Both the position numbers and the translations under genes were made by a program. Positions 12,331 through 23,300 of a stretch of DNA of 64,000 nucleotides are shown in pieces. The notes under the pieces were generated by a model. That model had not been told where the DNA came from. It ran no database searches and was given only the letters and a program-made list of their open reading frames with translations. Origin of the DNA: Temnothorax longispinosus (taxonomy: Eukaryota > Arthropoda > Insecta > Hymenoptera > Formicidae); NCBI RefSeq assembly GCF_030848805.1, contig NC_092366.1, positions 9,232,496-9,296,495 of the forward strand. The letters are read 5' to 3'. Position 1 is the stretch's first letter. The number at the start of each line of letters is the position of its first letter.

Positions 12331-12461
12331 CCTAGGCTACGGTCAACGTGACGCTACAAATGCTTCGAAGCATTCCTCTTTTCTTTTCTTTCAATGAAGA
12401 AAGAAAGAGAAGAAGAACGCTCCAAAGAGCATTTGTAGCGTCACGTTGACCGTAGCCTAAG
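12331..12461. mobile_element. Palindromic element nested inside 12057-12689
   Basis: CCTAGGCTACGGTCAACGTG with GACGCTACAAATGCT on the left is mirrored by AGCATTTGTAGCGTC and ACGTTGACCGTAGCCTAAGG on the right. The arms are about 35 bases and almost perfect. The centre is purine/pyrimidine-rich and self-complementary (TTTCTTTC against GAAAGAAA). Confidence 0.8.
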
Positions 12462-12613
12462 GCTGAGTTTCCACTGAGCGCGTCACGCGTCGCGTCATCC
12501 AATCAAAACATCCCATTTCGATTCCGTCACAAGAATGTAATGAAATGGGATGTTTGGATTGGTTAACTTGTGACGACGCGACGCGTGACGCGCTCAGTGG
12601 AAACTCAGCCTAA
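12458..12613. mobile_element. Palindromic element abutting the previous one
   Basis: TAAGGCTGAGTTTCCACTGA and GCGCGTCACGCGTCGCGTC on the left are mirrored by GACGCGACGCGTGACGCGC and TCAGTGGAAACTCAGCCTAA on the right. The arms exceed 40 bases. ATCCCATTTC near the centre also pairs. The ends overlap those of the neighbouring palindrome by a few bases. Confidence 0.8.
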
Positions 12614-12713
12614 GTGTGATTGGTTGGATTCAAAGGTAAGAAACCAATCATTCAATTGCTACAAGCGGCTCAGTGAGCGGTCGTGCTCCGTGCTCCTAGA
12701 TACACGATACAGT

Positions 12714-12847
12714 GGCCTAGTTTACACCGATCTCTTGATACGCGTATCAAATAGTATATTTGAACTGATCAGCCAATAATCAGACTTATTTACTAGTTAT
12801 TTACTATTTAATACGCGTATCAAGTGATCGGTGTAAACTAGGCCAGT
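12714..12847. mobile_element. Palindromic element about 110 bp upstream of the EEF2KMT start
   Basis: TGGCCTAGTTTACACCGATC and TTGATACGCGTAT on the left pair with ATACGCGTATCAA and GTGATCGGTGTAAACTAGGCC on the right. The arms are about 45 bases. It lies directly in the presumed 5' UTR or core promoter of EEF2KMT. Confidence 0.8.
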
Positions 12848-12958
12848 GATACACCCAATCCAATCTTTTTTCTTTTATTTAGTATAACCTAAACAGAGAA
12901 ATGTGTATGCCTGGCAGCTGTCTTTAAACTTCTTTTTAAGTCAAACTGAGTCAAACTG

Positions 12959-15547
12959 ATGGATAGCGACATGAATCACGATATTGATATCGTAAATCAT
13001 TTAACAAAGCAATTTCTTTGCTGTGCTGCATTAATTAAAATGGATTTTACGGTACATATATCACTACCTGTTATCATATTTCACTATTTGTGATTGCATA
13101 ATAGTTTGACAATATAAATAAATGTTTTGCAGGTATTGGGCGCATTGGATAATTGTGGTTTCGATTTAGATCTCCAAAAACAAATTTTGGATAATACGAT
13201 AAATAACGACTTGATTAAGCGATATCCGATAAAAACCTCATACCAGAAATCATTTTTGAAATTACTTATGCAAGAGGTATTATTTTTAAAATATACAGGG
13301 TATTTCCGGGTCAAACGGTCAAGCTTGAAATATAAATTTAGGGTCTCAAAATAAGAAAAAAAGAGGTATGCTTGCAAACACTTTGTTCAAGAGATACTGA
13401 CTTCTGAAGTTACAGGATTAAGAATGAATAATTTCGAAATAATATAAATTTATTCTTTTTACTGCTAAACAGTAATCAAAATTAAAACAATTTTCCTCTT
13501 TACTGCTTTACAGTAATCAAAATTAATTCTTAAATATTTTGTTTAAAATGATGGCTTCTAGTCCGGACACAAAGTGTCTATCACCTTGTATCTATCGATG
13601 AGAGACCAAGTTCTTTGCACGCCTGCACTATCTTCCGTTTTAAATTGAAGGTTATTAACAGGTATTTTATACACTTTTTGCTCGAGAACACTCGACTCTA
13701 AAAATCTATTGATGTTAAATTATTTTGAACAATTAGATATTTATTACTTAAATTTTGACTACTGTAAAGCAGTAAAGAGGATAAACTATTATTTTGATAT
13801 TATTTATTCATAATAGTTCTGTGTAACTTCAGAAGTTAATACCTTTTGAACGAAGCGTTTATGAGCATACCTCCAGAGGAAGTTTTCTTGTTTTGAGATA
13901 CTAAATTTATATTACAAGTTTGGCCGTTTAACTCGGGAACATTTTGTATAACTTGTTTTCGTACATTAAGACACAAAACTATTTTCTCTTATTATTACAC
14001 ACATGTAGATAGAGGAAGACGGTAATGAGATTCACGATGATTTATATGCAGCGTATTGTAGATTAATATCATTGCCATATGAAGAATCTGTGCATTATCG
14101 TCATTTTTTAGTAGAAAATGGAACGCTGAGTTGCATTACGTTAAAGGAAAGCATAAATTTAATCTCTGAAGGAACTACAGGCTTATGTAGCTGGCAGGTA
14201 CTTATTTTCTAGAATTTTTCTTTATGGTCTCTCTCTCTCTCTCTCTCTCCCTCCCTCCCTCCCTCCCCCCCTCTTGCTCTCTTTCTCTCTTTCTCCTGAC
14301 ATTGTTCAAATTGCTTGAGGAATATTCTAAAGAATTATTCAAGTCAAGTATTTACATCAGCTGCAACTAACAGGGTGCTGTAGTTTTGAGTCAATGGTGC
14401 GCAGAAAACAAAGGACAATTTTTTGGAAAAAATGTATTGGAACTTGGCTGTGGAGTTGGATTGACTGGTATGAGCGTAATTAGTGTATGTTCTCCGAAGC
14501 AATACGTTTTCTCCGATTGCCATCCAACAGTATTAGGCATGCTGTGCGAGAATGTAAAACTTAATTTCTTATCGAATGAACGATGCAAATTATTGAAGAC
14601 ATCTGAAACGTCAAGACTAAAGTTGCAATTAAAATACGAGCAAATCGACATTCAAGTAATAGATTTGAAATGGGAGGATACTGATAAATATATATCAGAA
14701 GGTTCGTCACAGCCCGACGTAATTATTGCCGCCGATATTCTGTACGAGAACAACTCGTTTGGTTCATTAACATCAGGATTAAGGCACTTTTTAACGTCAA
14801 GCAATTACGCTATTATTGCAGCAATAATTCGTAATGAAGAAACTATTTCACAGTTTTTGGAGCTTTTAGGTATTTTTTTCATTGTATTTTACATTTGACA
14901 ATTAAGGTTCCTGGGCTCTTTCCCGACATCTCATGAGATGTGACGTCAGAAGCGAGAAATGTTGAGAATTGACACGTTGAGAATTCTTGCGTAGTATTTC
15001 CAAATAAAAAGATATTTGCTTAAAATAATACTACAGATCACTTCAGCACACTTCGAAAATACTCCGAGTTGAAGTTAAGTCTACCTCTTTCCCTTGACAG
15101 TTAATTAAACAGTCGTAAAACGAATGTGATATGATGCAGGCTTGTGCGCAGGCACATGACTAGATTTCGTATTACATTTATTTTACGGCTGTTTATTAAC
15201 TGTCAAGGGAAAGGGGTAGACTGAACTCGGAGTATTTTCGAAGTAATCTGTAGTGTTATTTTAAGCAAATATCTTTTTATTTGGAAATACTACGCAAGAA
15301 TTTTCAACGTGTCATTTCTCGCTTCTGACGTCACATTCCAACATGGCCGCGACGAGTACAGGAGCCTTAAAAAACTGAGGGCTATAGGAGGGAAAACTCA
15401 AATGCCAAAAAATTGAGTATTTTTTTTTTCGTTTTAGGAAATTATGATCTTGCTTTTGAAGAATGTAGCCTACTAAAATGGACTATGCCGACGATACAAT
15501 CGATTGACGCGCCCGTTCGAATATTGAAGATTTTTCAGAAGACTTGA
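12959..15547 (+). CDS. EEF2KMT: EEF2 lysine methyltransferase (FAM86 family)
   Basis: Five exons join in phase: 12959-13051, 13133-13276, 14009-14197, 14374-14869 and 15438-15547. They give 343 residues with a TGA stop at 15545-15547; human FAM86A has 330. The class I methyltransferase core begins after GTTGLCSWQ (human GTTGLVTWD). The SAM-binding motif I is VLELGCGVGLTG at about residues 163-174. FSDCHPTVLGMLCENVKLN matches the human FSDCH segment, and PDVIIAADILYE is the post-II motif of METTL21/FAM86 enzymes. The family trimethylates one lysine of elongation factor 2 in the cytosol, and this copy looks intact. The start is the first ATG of an N-terminal exon whose HLTKQFLCCAALIKM aligns with the human SFERRFLAARTL segment; another in-frame ATG follows four codons later. 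Introns 2 and 4 each hold a palindromic transposon. Confidence 0.93.
13294..13952. mobile_element. Large palindromic element (about 660 bp) in EEF2KMT intron 2
   Basis: The left side starts near TACAGGGTATTTCCGGGTCA. The right side ends with the diverged inverse, around AACTCGGGAACATTTTGTAT. Matching internal words include GAGATACTGACTTCTGAAGT (left) and ACTTCAGAAGTTAATACC (right), and ACTGCTTTACAGTA against TACTGTAAAGCAGT. The arms are about 300 bases. There is no coding capacity, and the element accounts for most of the intron. Confidence 0.75.
14226..14295. repeat. CT-rich microsatellite in EEF2KMT intron 3
   Basis: A (CT)n run is followed by CCCT and CTTT variants. It lies in the intron between the third and fourth exons and may simply extend the pyrimidine-rich part of the intron. 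Confidence 0.9.
14902..15370. mobile_element. TTAA-bounded palindromic element in EEF2KMT intron 4
   Basis: The element reads TTAAGGTTCCTG at the left and CAGGAGCCTTAA at the right, so TTAA borders both ends. Arms of about 220 bases match well, for example GTGACGTCAGAAGCGAGAAA against TTTCTCGCTTCTGACGTCAC. TTAA borders recall piggyBac-type insertion, but the terminal bases are not the classical ones, so the superfamily is open. No transposase frame is present. A degraded half copy lies at 35372-35568. Confidence 0.8.
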
Positions 15548-15679
15548 CATTAATTTTGATACTGCTAATTACTTATATAAATTATGCAAGCATTTATATA
15601 ATTATAGATAATGTAATTAGGAAACAATTAGGCTAGGAGCAATTAAACGGCGATTTTATTAATAATCTTAGCATAAATT

Positions 15680-15718
<39 letters not shown>

Positions 15719-15805
15719 CAAAGTGTTAAAAATATATATAAAAGTATTAAATATGAAATATTTTATATATCTATCGTATTCGTTAACTGTTAACACTATC
15801 GCAAC
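15548..15805. terminator. Convergent 3' ends of EEF2KMT and MICAL-like
   Basis: Only 258 bases separate the two stop codons. ATTAAA at 15642-15647 is a candidate poly(A) signal for EEF2KMT. TTTATT at 15655-15660 reads AATAAA on the minus strand, about 146 bases past the MICAL-like stop. The two 3' UTRs therefore probably overlap or nearly touch. An (AT)n microsatellite occupies 15682-15714. Confidence 0.5.
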
Positions 15806-16722
15806 TCAAAACCATTTTCTTTTGCTATGGCGTTTGAGTTTCACCTCAGTCTCATCCACATCCTTGTCGGCATCCTTTTTCATGGCCTTTTTTAACTTCT
15901 TTTCTTTTACTTTCTCCTTCGTTTTTCCCTTTTTCGTCTTCCCTGCATTAGAAGAATCATTGTCTTTGCCTGATAGCTCGTTCTTGTTCCTCGCTGAAAG
16001 ACAAATGCCAATTCAAATGAGAGTTTACATCGTATTTTACATTAATACATTTATCATCACGTCGTTTACCAGCAAATAAACCCATATGTTTATTTATGCT
16101 TCTATCCTCTTCTACCTCTCTTCGACGATCCATCTCTAAGCATTCGACAATTTCGTTTCTTCTCTCTACAATCTCTACTAACCTAGAAAAAAAGAAAAGC
16201 GTTTACATTATACATTCTCACGCTACATTAATATTTAAAATATTTATTTCATAAAATATTTTTTTCTAAAATTACCTTTGTATTAATGCTTCTTCCCTCT
16301 GTTTATCAGAGTCCGTTTTAGTAGCTTCTGGTTGGCACATAAGACATCGTATTTGATATTCCACTTCAACGTGTTCTTCCTCTAATCTTTGTTGCCTCCG
16401 TAGTAACATTAATTCGGCCTGTCTTCTGAATAATTCATTTTTTTCGTTCACTAATGCGAACAACTCTAAAACCAATTCCTCCACGTCCGTACCAAGCGAC
16501 GAATCTGTCAACAATTAAACAGATTAATTGTAAATTATACATCTTTATAATACGTTATTTGTATTTATTTCGTATGCGTTCCTTACCGTCTGCTCTAGGT
16601 CCAGATTCGCATTTATCTCGTATCAACTGTTCCAATCGCACACCTTGTCTTTCTAAGCCTTGCTGTTGCAATTCTATCTCATCTAGTTCTAATTTCACGT
16701 CTTTCATAGATACCACTTTGAT
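15806..16722 (-). CDS. MICALL: MICAL-like bMERB domain exons (Rab binding)
   Basis: Four exons (16722-16587, 16504-16276, 16182-16070, 15993-15806) encode the C-terminal domain. It begins IKVVSMKDVKLELDEIELQQ and continues through LERQGVRLEQLIR, ELFALVNEKNELFRRQAELM, and LVEIVERRNEIVECLEMDRR. The heptad pattern and the order of these helices match the bMERB (DUF3585) domain of MICAL and MICAL-like proteins, which binds Rab GTPases and in some members folds back on the CH and LIM domains. A lysine-rich tail (KKGKTKEKVKEKK) follows and the protein ends RKWF. These assignments rest on residue patterns, not on a database search. Confidence 0.88.
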
Positions 16723-17302
16723 CTGCAATTAAAAACGATGTAGTCTCATTTCTTATTTATATACCCTTAAAATGTATTTTATCAGAAATTTGAATCTTAA
16801 TGTCCAAAAATTTACGCGAAGAAATCTGTATGAAGTTTACGTAACAAACACGTTTTACACTGAAAGATAAGATCTACCTTTCTCCTATGCGGAATTGGTC
16901 GCGGTGGGGCGGGTCCCTTTTTCCTCTTCCACTTTCCTTGCACACTTTTGTCGGTGTAAGATGTGTAGGAGGAACTGTCGGTGCACGAAACGGTACTCAA
17001 ACTCTGTCTATTTCGATTCGCCTCGTCTTTGTTTGTCTTTTGATCTTCCCACATGTTCAAGTTACGATCATCGCCACCAAGCTTGATTATGGGAGACTCA
17101 TCAAAACTTAACGCACTGCCGATCGATATATTGCAAGGTGTGCTGGTTGGCATTGGCGGTGGAGGAGCCGGTTTGGTTTTTCGAGCTCGTGGTGTTGTGC
17201 GAAGCGATGAGTCCTTTATTGCGAGAGAGAATCAAACAATAAATACTTTTTTCCCTAAATTTACATATATAATGTGTATTATAACATGTAATACACACAC
17301 AC

Positions 17303-17370
<68 letters not shown>

Positions 17371-20300
17371 TGTACATAACAAATTTTTTCAGTGTCAAAT
17401 TTTAGATTATGAACTAATTATAAGATATACAAAAAATCAACTAAATTGAAAAAACGATATATCTCTTAAGACTTACGTGATACGGTAATGTACTGTTAGA
17501 TGATTTGAGTATAGGCGACTCGCGCTGCTCAGATGGAAACAATTCTTTCGCGACCGGTGGCTGCGGCGCAGGTTTTTTCTTCCTGTATGTCCCACCGGGA
17601 GTTGTAGTTGATTCGGAGCTAGTTAAGGAACTATTAGATGCGTACACGCCTCCACGATCAAAATCGACTCTCCGTGGTATACCTACCTCGGGAGTGGTCC
17701 TGTTCGTATAACAATAAAAAGAGATTATTAACGTAATACTCTTGCACATAGTATTGCTAGAATAAAGTGCAAAACGTACTTGATAGTACGCGGTTTCGGT
17801 ACAGGCACATTTCCAGGCGGTGTTCTGTCTCGCCTTTCCTCGTCACTACCGTGCTCCTCTTCCTCGTCACTCCAAAATGGATTAAGATTGATTTGCGGCG
17901 CAGCCAGGACCCGCTTGGTCACGGACATTCCCCGATTTTCCGGTTTACTCCTCACCGCTGGTTTAGGTGGTTCTAATTCCTCGACGTCCTCGTCCTCGCT
18001 GTCGAATGGATTAGTCGACACTTTGTTATTCCCAGAGCTGTTTATCAAAGTCCACGGTTTGCCCTCCACGGCGTGGTCTTCCTCGTCACTCTTGAAAGGA
18101 TTCAGGTCTTCCGGATAACCCTCGTTGCCACTTAAATTGATGCCTTTCGCGGTTAGCACGCTGCTTCCCATGGCACTTTCCTCAATGTAATGCTCCTCAT
18201 CCATCTCATTGTCTTTGATTCGTTCGTGCTCGACCTTCGCGAAGCTCTCCTTTCGTCTTTCGATACTTCTGACTTTCGAAATATTCTCAAGATGCTCATC
18301 TTTATCGAGATTTTCTCCGTTATTCACCCGTACGACATCCTTTGAGAAAATCTCTTCGTTTCTCTCGCTACTTGTAATCTTCGAGTTTTCTTCTCGCTGT
18401 ATGCCGACATTCTCGAAACTGTTTTTATGTTTATCAGTATTTTTAGTTATCGAATCTTCCTTGAGCCTCTTTTCCGGATGTTCCTCCTCATTTACCGGAA
18501 GAACGTCCGGGGACAGGTCCCAGGAGTCGCCCTGAACCATTGTGACATCCTGAGTCACAGCATTTCTTTTCTTGCTTTCATCCGTCCTATCAATGTGATC
18601 CCTGAGCCGCACGTTGTCCTGAGCCTCGAACATTTGGAGTCTCTTCTGAACCAACGACAGTCTCGTTTCGGGATTGGCTCGTTTACCGGCGCGTCCTGGC
18701 GACTCTTTGGTATCCTCCTCTCTTCTTTTCCTACCTATGTCATGGAATGAAATGGCAGTCGATCGCTGATCCTCGTCGCTCCTAATGTCTAAGCTATTTA
18801 ACGCGCTATGTACATCATATCGCTCAACGTTGAACTCTTTCACATCTGGAAAATTCGTTACAGAGCGAGATTTCTCCTCCTCATTATTACCACCATCGTT
18901 ATCATCAATAGTGTCATCATATTCATCATCATCATCATCATCATTCTCCTCCTCCTCCTCCTCGTTCTCGTCGTCGTCTGGGAATGCCGAGCCGACCCTG
19001 CTCTTTGTTTCCTCGTGATCTGAGTCAATTTTGATGTCCTTCGCGGCATATTCATCAAGCTTTTCGGAAAGAAGATGGCTGGTCATAAAACTCTTGCGCA
19101 TCTGTGACGTATGGGAGATCAAATCGGGCACTGCTGCGTTCTCCAAGACACCCTGCGCACACAACGAAGTTTCGTCAATCGACTTTTCCTCATGGCGAAT
19201 ACTTACCTTAAAACATATAGGTATATGTGTATATATGTGTGTATATGTGTATATATAGGTATGTGTGTGTATATATATGTATATATATATATATATGTAA
19301 CTCGAAGGGGAATTGTTTATACCTCCCGTGGAACAAGCCTGTGTCTGCCTACGTCCAACACAGTTGAACGTTGAACACAGTCCAACACTGCGCGAGAGAG
19401 AAATCCTAATCGCCCGCAATGCGCATACGCAGAAGCGCCATCTTAACCCTTCTCTTGCCAAACAAATAGGTAACCATGGCAACGATGATTCTGCGTATGC
19501 GCACTGCAGACGCTTAGGACTCATCACCTTTCTCACCGCACGATGTTGGACACAGATTCGGCACTTAAATTCCTCCTTCCATTTATACATATATGTTCTA
19601 AGGCGAAGACCTACTCGGATTTAACCCTTAATATGTATACGTTTTTTCGGTACCTTCTAAGTGCATACATGGGTCTGTCACGTTCAATGCTATTTTTTCC
19701 TACCTTAAAGTACTTTAAAAAATATATGAAACATCTGTCTATATATATTGTAGTTGACGATTTTATAGTCATTTTGATGAACGTCGTTTATTTAATATCT
19801 TCTGACAGGCTTGCAAGTTTTACTGTTTCGAGCAGATATCTTTAGCCCGGACGCCGTAGACCCACGTATGCACCTTAAGGGTTAAAGCTCAAAAATGCGA
19901 AAACTTACCTTTCTTTCCGTTTTCTCCTCGTCGCTGAGCGGCCTCGGTTCATTCCTCTCCATTTCCATGCCAGACATCGCCGAATCGGCGTACTTGTTAC
20001 GCACGCTGTCGGTCTCCTCTTCGTCCGGACACGTCTCGCAGCAGTACTCGCCCTCTTCGGTCTCGTAGTAGTTGCCCGGCGTCAGCTGGTTGCCGCAGCG
20101 GGCGCACCGGAAGCAGGTACGGTGATAAGGAGCGCGCGCTATCAGCAGCTTCTCCGCCAGGAAGACCGGCAGCCCGCATGCGGCGCATGGATCCCTCCGC
20201 ATCCCCAAACGCGACCCCACCTGCGTTATCAGGTCCAACATATCGTCGGGGCTACCGTCATTATTCTTTTGTTTTCTAGCGCAGTAGTAGCAAATAAAGT

Positions 20301-23300
20301 GCACGCGATTTTATGCAAACGCCTACCATCACCGGTTATTTTATCGGAAACTTGATCACTCTCCAAATTAGTTTTCGCATACGCTCAGCAGTTACTCCGA
20401 AATCGAAGCGATTCTCATAAATCGTTAAAAGGCATTGAATTTTTATATGGCGCGAAATTCTACGACGTTATCACTCCATTGCGGAAATCACTTTTCCCCT
20501 TTCGGTACGGAAAAGCGTACAGCCGCGGAGATAAATATTGGCAAATTGTAGGTCGCGCATTTGTAACAAGCCATTGGATATCGAGCTACTCGTGTGTCGG
20601 CCTTTTACACAGCTAGCGAATTTCCACAATAGCGGCCGGCCATACATCTCTCTCATATTATCGTGGTATGTATCTAGTGTCCGGTGAATCCAATAATGCA
20701 TCGAATCGGTGTGACTTCTATGCAGAACGCGCGGGTACGGATGGTTACGTGGTAGTATATCATGCGACCGTAATAATGAGAACGTTCGCTTCGCGACCGA
20801 CCGGGATAAGAAAAGAATGGGCGTCACGTTAAATCTTTGTCGCGGAAAAATGAAATGCACATTATTCGTCGGGACTGGGATTGAAAGGGATGGCGATTGC
20901 GTGTCGAATATTATTTCTAGGATTTCCTTTTGAACTTTCAAAGTATTGACGTAAGGACGTAGAAAGACTCGGCAAAATTTCTTTGTGCTCTCGCGGTCTA
21001 GTAACATTCGGCGGTGCGTTGAAAAATTTTACGATATTCCAATATTACGGACGTTTTATCGAGCATTATTCCGACATTACTTGACAGAAAAATTTATTCG
21101 ATATATAACGTAAATTCGTAAAAGACCTAAAGAGATCCTTCTCTTCCTCCCTCTTTGAAATGTAGAATTTGTGAACAATTTATCAACGATTATTTATTAC
21201 GCACCGTATGTAAATGAGATTCATGTTGAAGGAAGGGAAACTGATTTAATTAAAAAGCGATGAATAATAATCAGTACATATCGTCCGAGTATCTTTCGTC
21301 ACGTCATCCAGCCGGGAGGACTATAAAGGCCGTGGCACATAGAAAAACTTAAGCAGTAAAACTCAAGCAGTAAGCAAATCAGCCAATCACAGTCAAGAAC
21401 TTAAGGAACGGCCCTAAGCGGTAGCAAATCCATACCGCTGATTTCTTACTGCTTAAGTTTTTCTATGTGCCAAGGCCCTGAAAGTCCATACGCTAATCCT
21501 TCTCGCTGAAAAATTGCATGGATGATAGGTTGCTAACCGCAAGATCGATCCCCCATTAAATTTTCATCGACACCCCTGCGCATGAGTTTTCCATAGGCGG
21601 TTTATAAAGCGAGGATCGATCGCGAGTTAGTACAAAAAAAAAAGGATTTGCTTCGCGATTTCTATCGCGAATGTTTTCTTTTCACGCGTTTAAATAAACA
21701 TTGCGTTATCGCGGGCATATCAATTACTAATAAACCCATTATTAAACGTAGCGTTATCGCAAGCGTGCCGAGAATCGATAAATTTTTTTGCCGCGTTCGT
21801 AACGAGATTATACTCACGGCTAATTAAACGGATCCGTGTCGAAAACGCTGCGCGTTTCGCATCGACGATTTCGCAAGAACGCAAACATTGCCTCCGAGCA
21901 TTCGAGTATCGATTTTCACGCGGCATTAAGCGTACGATTAATTAATTTGATCGGCGATAAGCGCGACGTTATCCAGCTTTGCTCCTCGCCGCGCCGTTGC
22001 GACACTATCGACGACATGCACGTCGCTCGTGACCCTACTGAAAATCCGGACATTTTCTCAGACAGCACCGTGTCTAAAATCGAGACGTAAGACGTCTTAT
22101 AATATGATGTCTAAAAGACGTCTTTAAGACGTCTTATGTCCCGCTTTTGGGTATGTGTGTCTTGGGTTGTTATGTTTCTAACAGCATTAATATCCTGTAT
22201 ATCTATAGAGTATACTAAGAACGTCTTAATGTACTGAGAACATCCTTATAATATCTTACAGTTTACGATATCCTCTGAACGATATTCTCAGAATATACAA
22301 TACATTTGGTGTTAGGGATATTCTTCGTCGCACCTCTCTGTCTCGAGTTTTTTACGCGCCGTGTACGCCGTAGAATTACCGTGCGTGAGAATTAATCTCA
22401 GTTAATTAAAGCCTTTTGTTTCCGACGTTGTTTGTTTTCGACGGAAAGAAATCAAGAGTGAATTTTCGACGTTCTCTTACCGTATACCTCCGTAATCCCT
22501 CGTGCGACGGGAAACGACACAGCGACGATTCGACTGCGTGGAACTCGCGGTAGAGAGGCTGCTGACCGCACGTCCGATTTCTATTGCGTGAGTGAGCGAG
22601 CGAGCGAGCGAACGCGTGCGTGCGTGCGTGCGTGTGCATGCATTGAGTACACGCAACGAGTGGCAATGACATATAAATAGAACGTCGCGCTCCAGCGAGT
22701 CGCCGCTCATGATTAATTACCTTAATTCATCGGCGTTCGTGGGGCTTTGTAACGTATAGATTTTGTAAATGAGGCAAATATAAAATCGTTGACGAGGTAG
22801 TCGAGCGTTCGGCGCGCAAGAGTCATGGGACGCGAGGTCTTCACGGACATACGCGTTTTCGTCCCGAAATACCGCGGACGTTCCCGGATGATCGTTTCCG
22901 GTATCGAAATTCATCGGTCGAGGCTCACGATCGCGGACCACTCTTCAGCAAGGCTGCGACGAGACGTTCGAAATAGCGCGAAACGTCGCTGGCGGCGGAT
23001 TGATGGTGATCGATTGTCTTCCGAATCGATTCAGACAGCATGTCCAAAATCGGGACATAAGACGTTTTAAAGACATCTTTAAGACGTTTTAATGACGTCT
23101 TTAAAGCCCCATCTACATCGTAACGCTTTAATCGTGGTCATAAGAAAAGAAGCCATCGTAAGCATTGTGTGTACACATAAAATCGCAATGCGTTATAAGT
23201 TGTGTCGCACAACACCAAATAGCGAAACAGAATGTCAGGGACTAAAAGTAGAGCTGTTAAGCTGGCCACACACACTTTCCGTAGAACGTAACAGTAGGAT

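Larger units (their letters stand above)
12057..12689. mobile_element. Outer palindrome enclosing further inserted palindromes
   Basis: GGAGCACGACCGCTCACTGA at 12057 returns inverted as TCAGTGAGCGGTCGTGCTCC ending at 12689. The arms are about 38 bases (to AGTAGCAATT). The 550 bases between them hold at least two complete palindromes (12331-12461 and 12458-12613) and a smaller one near 12101-12193. The simplest reading is an older small palindrome opened by later insertions. Confidence 0.75.
10877..12958. promoter_or_regulatory. Shared divergent promoter region of POLDIP3 and EEF2KMT
   Basis: The start codons of POLDIP3 (minus) and EEF2KMT (plus) face away from each other across 2.08 kb with no other gene, so both promoters must lie here unless a distant untranslated exon exists. 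I see no clear TATA box or initiator that would fix a start site. Most of the region is made of inverted-repeat elements, listed separately; unique sequence is left mainly near both ends. Reading frames in between are shadows of the repeats. Confidence 0.55.

Noticed and set aside
19153..19590. Upstream extension of the MICAL-like NPF frame
   Set aside because: It is open through a TG/TA microsatellite and lies in the intron between the LIM exon donor and the acceptor at 19152.
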